Source: Subdoligranulum variabile | GTDB lineage: Bacteria > Bacillota > Clostridia > Oscillospirales > Ruminococcaceae | Length of the DNA stretch: 22,428 bases | Assembly (NCBI GenBank): GCA_003343905.1 | Contig: QAKI01000059.1 | Location: 1-22,428, forward strand | Direction of reading: 5' to 3' | Shown here: positions 5,918-13,300 of the stretch, piece after piece | Numbering within the stretch: position 1 is the stretch's first letter | How the letters are laid out: each line of letters starts with the position of its first letter | Made by a program: the position numbers and the translations under genes | The notes under the pieces: generated by a model | What the model was told of the DNA's origin: nothing | Databases searched by the model: none | Seen by the model: only the letters and a program-made list of their open reading frames with translations

Positions 5918-7594
5918 ATGCAGTATCAGCAAGTGTATGACCTCTGGTGCGCCCGCGCCGTGGAGGACCCCGACCTGACCGCCGAACTGGCGGCTATCCG
6001 GGGCGACGCCGAAGCCGTCGCAGACCGTTTTTACCGGGACCTCGAATTCGGCACCGGCGGCCTGCGGGGCGTCATCGGGGCGGGCAGCAACCGCATGAAC
6101 CTATATACCGTGCGCCGCGCCACGCAGGGGCTGGCCGACTACATCAACGCCGAGGGCCTGCCCAAAAAGGTCGCCATCGCCCACGACAGCCGCATCAAGG
6201 GCGAATTGTTCAGCCGCGAGGCCGCCCGCGTGCTGGCCGCCAACGGCATCACCGCGTATCTTTACCCCCGGCTGGAACCCACCCCGGCGCTGTCCTGGGC
6301 CGTGCGGTATCTGGGCTGCGGCGCGGGCATCTGCATCACGGCCAGCCACAACCCGGCCAAGTACAACGGCTATAAGGTGTATGGCGCCGATGGCTGCCAG
6401 ATCACGCTGGAAGCCGCGGCCAAGGTGCTGGCGGCCATTGGGCAACATGACTGTTTTGACAGCCCCAAACTTGTGGATCATGACGAAGCCGCGGCGGCGG
6501 GACGCATCCAGACCATCGGGGAAGAATGCCTGTCCGGCTTTGTGGACGCCGTGCTGGCCCTGCGCCCCGGCAACGATGTGAGCAAGCTGAAGCTGGTCTA
6601 CACTCCGCTGAACGGCAGCGGGCTGGAGCCGGTGAAACTGCTGCTGGACCGCATGGGCGTCACCGAGGTGACGGTGGTGCCCGAACAGGCGCAGCCGGAC
6701 GGCAACTTCCCCACCTGCCCCTATCCCAACCCGGAAATTCGGGAAGCTATGGAAACGGGCCTGCGCCTGTGCGACACGGTCCGCCCCGACCTGATGATCG
6801 GCACCGACCCCGACTGTGACCGTATGGGCGCGGCCGTGCCCGACGGGCAGGGCGGCTACCGGCTCATCAGCGGCAATGAAATGGGCGTGCTGCTGTTCGA
6901 TTACATCTGCCGCACGCGGCTGGCCAACGGCACGATGCCGAAGGACCCGGTGGCCGTGACGACGATTGTTTCCACCGATATGGCGGACCCCATCGCCCGG
7001 AAGTACGGCGTGGAACTGCGCCGTACCTTGACGGGCTTCAAGTTCATCGGGGAGCAGATCGGGGAACTGGAAGCCGAAGGCCATGCCGAGCGGTATATCT
7101 TCGGCTTCGAGGAAAGCTACGGCTACCTTTCGGGCGGCCATGTGCGGGACAAGGATGGCGTGAACGCGGTCATGCTGGCCTGCGAAGCCGCGGCCTGGTA
7201 CGCGGCCCGCGGCATGAGCCTGCTGGACGCCGTGAACGCCCTGTACAAAGAGTACGGCTTCTACCGCAACGACCTCAAGAGTTATACGTTCGAGGGCGAG
7301 AGCGGCATGCGCACGATGCAGGGCATCATGGCGAAGCTGCGGCAGGACCCGCCCGCCGCCATCGCCGGGTACGCCGTGCAGCGGGCCACCGACTACCGGA
7401 ACGACGTTACCGGCCTGCCCAAAGCCGACGTGCTGGAATACCGGCTGGCAAACGGCGCCAAGCTGATGGTGCGCCCCAGCGGCACCGAACCCGAGATCAA
7501 GGTCTACCTGTCCGCCGTGGCGGAAAGCGAAGCAGCCGCCGACGCCATCAACGCGCAGCTTGCCGCTGCCGCCGGCGCCTGGATGCAGGCGTAA
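5918..7594 (+). CDS. pgcA: Phosphoglucomutase / phospho-sugar mutase
   Basis: A 558-residue alpha-D-phosphohexomutase of the PgcA type that interconverts glucose 6-phosphate and glucose 1-phosphate. The phosphoserine loop TASHNP (141-146, S143), metal loop DPDCD (297-301), sugar loop GFEESYGYLSG (396-406) and phosphate loop RPSGTEPEIK (519-528) are all present. The N-terminal LEFGTGGLRGVIGAGSNRMN is typical of this subfamily. The start at 5918 follows GAAAGGAG; the longer frame from 5738 runs into the preceding gene and is rejected. Its product feeds UDP-glucose and wall glycopolymers, fitting the preceding lipid-carrier gene. Phosphomannomutase activity is possible too. Confidence 0.92.
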   Translation: MQYQQVYDLWCARAVEDPDLTAELAAIRGDAEAVADRFYRDLEFGTGGLRGVIGAGSNRMNLYTVRRATQGLADYINAEGLPKKVAIAHDSRIKGELFSREAARVLAANGITAYLYPRLEPTPALSWAVRYLGCGAGICITASHNPAKYNGYKVYGADGCQITLEAAAKVLAAIGQHDCFDSPKLVDHDEAAAAGRIQTIGEECLSGFVDAVLALRPGNDVSKLKLVYTPLNGSGLEPVKLLLDRMGVTEVTVVPEQAQPDGNFPTCPYPNPEIREAMETGLRLCDTVRPDLMIGTDPDCDRMGAAVPDGQGGYRLISGNEMGVLLFDYICRTRLANGTMPKDPVAVTTIVSTDMADPIARKYGVELRRTLTGFKFIGEQIGELEAEGHAERYIFGFEESYGYLSGGHVRDKDGVNAVMLACEAAAWYAARGMSLLDAVNALYKEYGFYRNDLKSYTFEGESGMRTMQGIMAKLRQDPPAAIAGYAVQRATDYRNDVTGLPKADVLEYRLANGAKLMVRPSGTEPEIKVYLSAVAESEAAADAINAQLAAAAGAWMQA

Positions 7595-7624
7595 GCGCTG
7601 TATGGCAAAGAACCGCCTTATACC

Positions 7625-7676
7625 TATAGAACCCGCGGGGCGGGCCCGGAAAAGGGCCCGCCCCGCGGGTTCTATA
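7625..7676. terminator. Perfect 23-bp hairpin between convergent genes
   Basis: Bases 7625-7647 pair without mismatch with 7654-7676 around the loop GGAAAA. It lies between the convergent pgcA and DUF3237 genes. On the plus strand it is followed by AAATTTTA, a weak U-run; on the minus strand there is none. It most likely terminates pgcA and may also stop the minus-strand operon. The stem is unusually long and perfect and sits at the change of base composition. Confidence 0.75.
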
Positions 7677-7700
7677 AATTTTACAGGGAATGGAGGAAAA

Positions 7701-8102
7701 TCAGGAAAGAAATAGATGAATCTTGACCCTATTGGGGCCTTCCGGTTCCAAGGTACCGTACAGGCTGGCGGCTTCCAGCCACCGCAGAGCGGAACTATCG
7801 GTCAGCAGCATCGGTGTGGTGGTCATAGGGGCGGTCACGTCATCAGTAGCACCGTTATTCTCAATAAAGAGGCGACAAGGTTTCCCTTCTGCGTCAATGC
7901 CTTCCAGTGTATACCGGGCTGAAAGGGTCAAATGATTGCCACGCAGGATCTGCGTATCCACACCACCGGACAGAATAGTCCCATGAAAGTACGGCCCTTC
8001 CGCCGTGCCGGTAAAAGTCAGCATGTTGCTGCACCCCTGCCCACCCTCCACACGGATCTGTTCGGTAAGCGTGATGTGGAGGGTCAGCACTTCCAGCGCC
8101 AT
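7701..8102 (-). CDS. DUF3237 family protein
   Basis: A 133-residue protein matching the DUF3237 beta-barrel pattern: FTGTAEGPYFHGTILSGGVD (30-49), then LSARYTLEGIDAEGKPCRLFIENNG (57-81). The start at 8102 is chosen because GAAAGGGG lies 7 nt upstream and the preceding gene's stop sits one base away (TAAAATG), indicating translational coupling; a longer frame to 8315 overlaps the esterase. DUF3237 proteins are often found beside esterases and catabolic enzymes; I know no proven activity. It is last in a five-gene minus-strand operon and may bind or process an acyl or aromatic product. Confidence 0.8.
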   Translation of the reverse strand: MALEVLTLHITLTEQIRVEGGQGCSNMLTFTGTAEGPYFHGTILSGGVDTQILRGNHLTLSARYTLEGIDAEGKPCRLFIENNGATDDVTAPMTTTPMLLTDSSALRWLEAASLYGTLEPEGPNRVKIHLFLS

Positions 8103-8103
8103 T

Positions 8104-9072
8104 TTATTGTCCCCTTTCTGGAGCCAGGCCGTGCAGTGCGAGCCACTCGCAGCATAGCTGGCCCCAATGGTGAATATGTGGAACGTCAGCGCCCAGATCG
8201 TTTTCTCCATCTGCCATTGCAAGGCCGTGGACGCCTCCCTCAAAAATGTGGAGCTCGTAGGGAACACCGGCGTCCTGGAGCGCTTTTGCCAGGCACATCC
8301 CATGGCGGCCATCATCGCTCAGCGTCTGCCAGATGAAAAAGGGGGGACTGTCGGGGGTAATGTGCTTTTCAGTTGCCAAAGCATAGCGGTCCCGCACGTT
8401 GGCGCCGAACAGGTCCGGTTGATTGGGGTCTGACATAAAAGGACCGGGAAAAGAAGTACTGCTCATAGCGCCATAGCCCACCACGCAGGCGTCAAGCCGG
8501 GAAGAACAGCGCTCTACCGGATCAGTGGCGGCGGGGTTCCCATCGTCGCCGTATACCGCGCAGTTGCCACTGAGCATACCGCCTGCGGAAAAACCCATGG
8601 CAATGATTTGCCGCCCGGGACCCAAATCCCCCGTACGCAACAGGCGGATAGCGCGCTGCATGTCCGCTATGGCGGCATGACGGTCATAGGGGAGCAGACG
8701 GTAACTCAAGATGGCAGTGTGATATCCAGCCTGGTGAAAGTACCATGCTACATTGGGACCTTCGCAACCGGTGCGCCAACTGAAGCCCCCGCCATGAGCC
8801 ACCAGAATGGTGGGGGCGTTTTCGTGACCCACAGAGGCCGGGATATAGACCAGATAAGGTTCGCCCTGTAAAGGGTCACGGTCGTCCCAGCCGGGAGTGC
8901 CGTCAGGCCAGAGCGGGGTTTTCAAAAATGGCGCCATGGAATGATTCCACAACTCCAGATTGCCGCGGGTGTCAAGAGTTCCGTCGGGAAGGCGGTGCTT
9001 GGAAATGTGGCGGATAAAGCTATGCTGTTCTACGGCTTGTTGCAGGATCGTTATGTTTTTGGTGTAGTCCAT
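8104..9072 (-). CDS. Alpha/beta-hydrolase esterase (HSL/BD-FAE-like)
   Basis: A 322-residue cytoplasmic esterase with no signal peptide. It has the oxyanion-hole motif HGGG (93-96), nucleophile elbow GFSAGG (160-165, S162), probable acid D253 or D254 (SDDGRHG) and catalytic His282 (GGVHGL). This arrangement matches the hormone-sensitive-lipase/BD-FAE type group, which includes acetylxylan and feruloyl esterases as well as other short-chain carboxylesterases. AAGGAGG lies within the last codons of the preceding gene and the ATG follows its stop by 3 nt. It presumably removes acyl groups from the imported substrate. The exact substrate cannot be read from the sequence. Confidence 0.88.
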   Translation of the reverse strand: MDYTKNITILQQAVEQHSFIRHISKHRLPDGTLDTRGNLELWNHSMAPFLKTPLWPDGTPGWDDRDPLQGEPYLVYIPASVGHENAPTILVAHGGGFSWRTGCEGPNVAWYFHQAGYHTAILSYRLLPYDRHAAIADMQRAIRLLRTGDLGPGRQIIAMGFSAGGMLSGNCAVYGDDGNPAATDPVERCSSRLDACVVGYGAMSSTSFPGPFMSDPNQPDLFGANVRDRYALATEKHITPDSPPFFIWQTLSDDGRHGMCLAKALQDAGVPYELHIFEGGVHGLAMADGENDLGADVPHIHHWGQLCCEWLALHGLAPERGQ

Positions 9073-9075
9073 GAT

Positions 9076-9876
9076 TTAATCCTCCTTCAGCAGATATTGC
9101 AGCGCTTGTTCCAGATGATTGCGGACAAATCGGAAATCATGGATGCCGGGGTCTTCCACATACTGAAAGGATACATGTTGGCTGGTCAGAAAATCTTTAA
9201 AATGGCGGTTGTCCTCACACAGCGAATCGCTGGAGCCAACACAGAAGAAAAGTTTGGGGAGTGGCTGGCCGGCAGACACCAGTGCCTGGATCAGATGTTC
9301 GGGGTTCTTATCGCTGCCAGACAACCGGGAGGGATCGCCGAAGACCAGGCGGTAATACTCATAGTTGGCGATAGGATCGGCGGTTCCGGGAGCCATAGAT
9401 GCTACTTTGTGCTGAATCAAGGCGGGCGAAAAGCCTGCTGCACCTCCAAAGCGGTCAGGGTAAGCCAGGGCCGTGTGAATGGCCCCGAACCCGCCCATCG
9501 AAAAGCCGCCGATCAGAGTATCCTCCCGCTGAGTAGACAGGCCGAAGAGTCGGGCAGCGTAGGCGGGCAGCTCTTCACCAACAAACGTCCCATATTGGCG
9601 GCCGGTTTCGGGACCATCCAGATAGAAACTGTTGCCGCCGTTGGGCAGCAGGAACGCCACGTTGTATTGGCCTGCCAACTCTGAAACAGGCGTGTTGTAC
9701 AGCCAATCAGTTTCACAGCCGGAGATACCGTGCAGCAGGATCATCGTTTTCATTGGGCGGCGGAAATGGGGATTGTCACCGACCATTTCGGGCGGCAGAT
9801 CATTGGGCAGCAGCGCATAGAATGTTGTGAAGCGCCGCAGTGCGTTCGAAAAATAGCTTACAGTACAGGTTGCCAT
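9076..9876 (-). CDS. Esterase D / tributyrin-esterase-like hydrolase
   Basis: A 266-residue alpha/beta-hydrolase of the esterase-D family (S-formylglutathione hydrolase, EstA, CE1 feruloyl esterase). LLHGISG (47-53) forms the oxyanion region, GFSMGG (124-129) carries nucleophile S126, and D217 and H246 (PGIHDF) complete the triad. There is no signal peptide. The ATG at 9876 is chosen because AAGGAGG lies 8 nt upstream and the start overlaps the preceding stop as TGATG; a frame from 9897 begins inside the preceding gene. Two unrelated esterases side by side suggest two different acyl bonds, or an acyl bond and a thioester. Formaldehyde detoxification is unlikely in this setting. Confidence 0.88.
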   Translation of the reverse strand: MATCTVSYFSNALRRFTTFYALLPNDLPPEMVGDNPHFRRPMKTMILLHGISGCETDWLYNTPVSELAGQYNVAFLLPNGGNSFYLDGPETGRQYGTFVGEELPAYAARLFGLSTQREDTLIGGFSMGGFGAIHTALAYPDRFGGAAGFSPALIQHKVASMAPGTADPIANYEYYRLVFGDPSRLSGSDKNPEHLIQALVSAGQPLPKLFFCVGSSDSLCEDNRHFKDFLTSQHVSFQYVEDPGIHDFRFVRNHLEQALQYLLKED

Positions 9877-10628
9877 CAGAAGTCCTCCTTTTTGCAATGT
9901 AAGACATCGTCCCGGTAAACGATGCCGATGTCACGATAAGCCAGACGAAGAAAAGCCCCGAACGGCGTAGGAAAGGGGCTACCCGTAGCCTCGCCCTGCA
10001 GCAAAAGGCTGGCGGCATGGGCGAATTGGTCCAAAATCTCTGGTTTTACCGGTACGGCATGATGGCTGGGCCAGGTCAGATCAAACCGGCTGCGCAAACC
10101 CTGCAGTTTTTGTATAGTCGCCGCGTATTGTGCAACGGTACAGCTGTATTCCAGACACAGCAGCACATCGGCTTGGCAACAGTTGTCGCCAGTGAAAAGC
10201 CAGCGGCGTTCGATGTCCAGCAGGCAGATGGAACCAGGCGAATGGCCCGGTGCGTCAATGATTTCCAGCGTGCGGTCTCCCAGATCAAAGACTTCGCCTT
10301 CGTGGATCGGAAACAGGTGTTCTGTATATGGTTGCGACAGACGGCTGCGGTGCAGCTGGTACAGCGCTTCATCGGCGGGGTGCAACCCAATGTCCTCAAA
10401 CTGGAAGTTCCCGCCGATATGATCGAAGTGACCGTGACTGTTTATGATGGTAAGCGGTAAATCCGTAAGGGGGGCAATGATCGCGGGAAGATTCAGTGTT
10501 CCAAAACCGGTGTCCAGCAGCAGAGCGCGCCGGGTACCAGTGATCAGATAGAGATAAACACTGTTATGACTGTCAAATTCTTCGATGCGCCACGTTTGGG
10601 CGTCCAACGGAAGAATGCGGTGCTGCAT
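9876..10628 (-). CDS. Metallo-beta-lactamase-fold hydrolase
   Basis: A 250-residue MBL-fold protein. The zinc motif SHGHFDH is at 64-70 (H65, H67, D69, H70), with further ligands likely H129 (PGHSPGS), D148 (FTGD) and H189 or H190 (PSHHAVP). This is the full binuclear site set of glyoxalase II/lactonase-type enzymes. There is no signal peptide. AGGAGG starts immediately after the stop codon of the preceding deacetylase gene, 13 nt before this ATG. A lactonase, thioesterase or phosphodiester role is possible; in this operon a sugar lactone or thioester is a reasonable guess only. Confidence 0.88.
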   Translation of the reverse strand: MQHRILPLDAQTWRIEEFDSHNSVYLYLITGTRRALLLDTGFGTLNLPAIIAPLTDLPLTIINSHGHFDHIGGNFQFEDIGLHPADEALYQLHRSRLSQPYTEHLFPIHEGEVFDLGDRTLEIIDAPGHSPGSICLLDIERRWLFTGDNCCQADVLLCLEYSCTVAQYAATIQKLQGLRSRFDLTWPSHHAVPVKPEILDQFAHAASLLLQGEATGSPFPTPFGAFLRLAYRDIGIVYRDDVLHCKKEDF

Positions 10629-10641
10629 GGTATAGCCTCCT

Positions 10642-11427
10642 CTATTTTTTTACGGCAGGTACATCACGGAACCGCAGCAATTGCAGGCCGAATGCTTTGC
10701 ACCGGGCGCGCCATGCAGGGTCAATGACTGAGCGGTATTCCAATTCCCGTTCCCATGCGACCAGGCCCGGGGCAAAACTTTTGTTGGCGAAGGCACGAGT
10801 TTCGGGACTGTACTGCGCCGGATGGATGATGTATAATGTGATGGAAGCAGGCAGGGAACGCAGCCAGGCGTCGGTATTCTGTGCAAAAGCGGCATAGTCT
10901 TTGGCGAAGGCCGGGCCGCCGGTATACAGCCGGTCCAGGTCTGGCGCGTAGAGCAGCCCTTTTTCGCGGCACCAACCGCGCAGAGCATCGCCTAAGCCGG
11001 GAATGAAGCGGTCAGGGAACATATGCCCATCCAGATAACTGATAGGCAGCCCGGCTTTAGTTAACAGGTCCAATTGGGCCTGGGCTTCGATCAGTACCTG
11101 TTCGATCGGTGGTGCAGCGGCCTGCAACGCTTCGCCGGAGGGCGGGAAATAGCCATTTGCAGTTCGAAGCGCCGGGATCTTTTTGGGCGGGGCACAGGGG
11201 CCCCATTTGACGGTGTCCCACTCGGAATTGAGCGTAAGATGAAGTCCCAGGTCTGCCTGCCCGGCAAAGGCGGCCAGCTCTTTGGCACCTTCAGACAGGC
11301 AGGGGCCCGGCGCCATGCAGGAAACATTGCGCACCAGGTAACCGGTACGCAGCGCTTCCAGGATCGCGGCATTGGCTGCATGCGCCGAACCAAAATCGTC
11401 GGCCCGGGTGATCAAGGCCCGTGTCAT
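10642..11427 (-). CDS. YdjC/ChbG-like carbohydrate deacetylase
   Basis: A 261-residue YdjC-family protein. Metal and active-site motifs are present: RADDFGSAH (8-16), GLHLTLNSEW (61-70) and YLDGHMFP (131-138). ChbG of this family removes an acetyl group from N-acetylated chito-oligosaccharides, while other YdjC members act on other N-acetyl sugars. There is no signal peptide. It is the first gene of the minus-strand operon and starts 120 bp from the divergent histidine kinase. Its presence hints that the imported substrate contains an N-acetylated sugar, though YdjC proteins without deacetylase activity exist. Confidence 0.85.
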   Translation of the reverse strand: MTRALITRADDFGSAHAANAAILEALRTGYLVRNVSCMAPGPCLSEGAKELAAFAGQADLGLHLTLNSEWDTVKWGPCAPPKKIPALRTANGYFPPSGEALQAAAPPIEQVLIEAQAQLDLLTKAGLPISYLDGHMFPDRFIPGLGDALRGWCREKGLLYAPDLDRLYTGGPAFAKDYAAFAQNTDAWLRSLPASITLYIIHPAQYSPETRAFANKSFAPGLVAWERELEYRSVIDPAWRARCKAFGLQLLRFRDVPAVKK

Positions 11428-11452
11428 AGGCGTCGCCTTCCTTTCTTTTACC

Positions 11453-11458
11453 AGTATA
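11453..11458 (-). promoter_or_regulatory. -10 box of the minus-strand hydrolase operon
   Basis: TATACT on the minus strand (11458-11453) lies 25 bp before the deacetylase ATG, with AAAGGAAGG (11444-11436) between. No good -35 is visible at 16-18 bp, which would fit a promoter needing an activator such as the AraC-type response regulator encoded next to it. Confidence 0.4.
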
Positions 11459-11546
11459 ACAAACGAGGCAGGGCCATACTTTGGATTTCGGGAACTCCTT
11501 TTCCAAAAAAGAGAGATTTTAGGCGTACAGCCCGCGGAGGACTTTT

Positions 11547-13283
11547 ATGAAATTGAAATGTCGTGTAGAGCACACAGACAAATCCTTTCTGCATACCCTG
11601 CGGATGCTCATGAACATTCAGTTGGGGCTGGCAGTGGCGGTCCTGATCATGTTTATGCTGCTGACTTTCCATAGCGCGGTGGATCGACAGCGTACAGCAC
11701 TGGGCAATTACACGACGATTTATGCAAGTCAGATCGAAAACCGCCTGCAGCAGGCTTTGACCAGCCTTTCAGAACTGGTATACGATAATGCTGATTTGAA
11801 TTTGTTGTGCAGCAGCGATTCGGCCATGCGCCAATATGCGGCCGTGGCACTGCATGATAAGATGGTGAGCATCGTAAATACGACGGACGATGTAGATATG
11901 ATCGTAGTGGCCGAAGCAGGGAGCGGCATCGTAGTGGATGCAAGAAGCCATAACCTTTCACTGGCAGAAGCAGAAGAACTTCGGGCGTTTGCCATGGAGC
12001 AAGCAGCCGCGGGGGAGCAGGTCTGGCGCTGGGAGGTGTATCAGGGGGAAACCCGTACCTATCTTTACCGTGCGCTGATTCAGGATAATCGGGCTGTGCT
12101 CACACTGATTTCTACCGATACGTTGCTTTCGGTCTTTCCCGCAGATCAGATCCCGGATACCGGCTTCCTGCTGGTGGACGGGGAAGGAACGGTATTGGAT
12201 TCGACCGGCAGCGGTGTGGCGGGGTTGGACGGTCAACATGCGAAAGACAGAACTTTGGGAATGATGCAGGTGGACCGCCCGTTTTCGGCGGAACCTTTTA
12301 TCCTTCGAGGACAGCAGAGTGCTATGTGGTTGTTCTGGCAGATCAGCAGTTATGTGCCGTTGGTACTCGGTACGATTTTGTTGATGCTGGCTTTTAACCT
12401 TTATTACGCCCGCCGGACCCGGCGGGAACTGCTGGTGCCGATGGGACGGATGACCCGTGATATGCAGAAGATCCAAGATGGAAATCTGGACCTTCGCATT
12501 GCTACCGCCAGCGATAGTGTAGAATTCCGCACGCTGGTGGATTCTTTTAACCATTTGCTGGATGAGATCCTGCATTTGAAGATCTCGTCTTACGAAAAGC
12601 AACTTGCGTTGCTCGATGCAGAACAAAAGTATATCCGTCTGCAGATTCGTCCTCATTTTTTCCTCAACGCCATGAGTACCATCGCGGGGTTGAACCGCAG
12701 TGGCCAGAGTGATGCCATCGAGGCGTATATCAACGCGCTGTCTAAAAATATTCGCTATATGTTTGCTTCCGGGCTGCACACGGTCCCGCTGCAGGAAGAG
12801 ATCCGCCATGTGGAAAACTATTTTGCGATGCAGGAACTCAAATATCCCGAGAGCGTTCTCTACTTCGTGGAGATGGACGAGGCTGTACGCGAGTGGCCGG
12901 TCCCTCAGATGCTGATCCACACGTTGGTGGAAAACGAGTACAAATATGCAGTTGCCGCAGGACATCAGACGATGGTCCTTATCAAATTGCAGCAAGTCCA
13001 GTGGCAAGGGGAAGAAATGCTGCTTGTTCAAGTAGAAGATGACGGAAAAGGGTATCCTCAGGAAGTGATGGACGCGCTTAATGGCGGTACTGCCGCACCG
13101 CGTTCCGACGGGACCCGGGTGGGATTGGCCAGTATCCGGCGGATGTTGGAGCTGATGTATGACCGGGAAAATCTGTTCGTGCTGTCCAATGTGGAACCAC
13201 ACGGAGCAATGAGCCGGGCCTACATCCCGCGAAATCCGCTTCATGAGATCAGTCCCAATCGCATGAGAGAAGCGGATATTTGA
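11547..13283 (+). CDS. YesM-type sensor histidine kinase
   Basis: A 578-residue membrane kinase. The layout is TM1 (about 21-41), an extracellular sensor region (42-262), TM2 (265-287), HAMP (288-345), a His_kinase domain with phospho-acceptor H370 in LQIRPHFFLN, and HATPase_c with N463 (LVENEYKYA), D498/D499 (EDDGKG) and VGLASIRRM. The motif RPHFFLN replaces the usual NPHFLYN of this family. GGAGG lies 6 nt before the ATG. It pairs with the response regulator 17 bp downstream and most likely senses an extracellular sugar or the loaded binding protein. Confidence 0.93.
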   Translation: MKLKCRVEHTDKSFLHTLRMLMNIQLGLAVAVLIMFMLLTFHSAVDRQRTALGNYTTIYASQIENRLQQALTSLSELVYDNADLNLLCSSDSAMRQYAAVALHDKMVSIVNTTDDVDMIVVAEAGSGIVVDARSHNLSLAEAEELRAFAMEQAAAGEQVWRWEVYQGETRTYLYRALIQDNRAVLTLISTDTLLSVFPADQIPDTGFLLVDGEGTVLDSTGSGVAGLDGQHAKDRTLGMMQVDRPFSAEPFILRGQQSAMWLFWQISSYVPLVLGTILLMLAFNLYYARRTRRELLVPMGRMTRDMQKIQDGNLDLRIATASDSVEFRTLVDSFNHLLDEILHLKISSYEKQLALLDAEQKYIRLQIRPHFFLNAMSTIAGLNRSGQSDAIEAYINALSKNIRYMFASGLHTVPLQEEIRHVENYFAMQELKYPESVLYFVEMDEAVREWPVPQMLIHTLVENEYKYAVAAGHQTMVLIKLQQVQWQGEEMLLVQVEDDGKGYPQEVMDALNGGTAAPRSDGTRVGLASIRRMLELMYDRENLFVLSNVEPHGAMSRAYIPRNPLHEISPNRMREADI

Positions 13284-13300
13284 TGGAAAGGAGAAAACCT

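Noticed and set aside
6101..7141. Minus-strand frame of 346 codons inside pgcA
   Set aside because: It is fully contained in a gene with all catalytic motifs; the composition is that of an antisense shadow.
8941..9684. Plus-strand frame of 247 codons opposite the esterases
   Set aside because: No domain recognised; it lies opposite two esterases whose catalytic motifs and coupled starts are clear.
9076..9876. Assignment as S-formylglutathione hydrolase (formaldehyde detoxification)
   Set aside because: No glutathione-dependent formaldehyde dehydrogenase is nearby and the operon is made of deacylases and sugar-related genes; only the fold family is supported.
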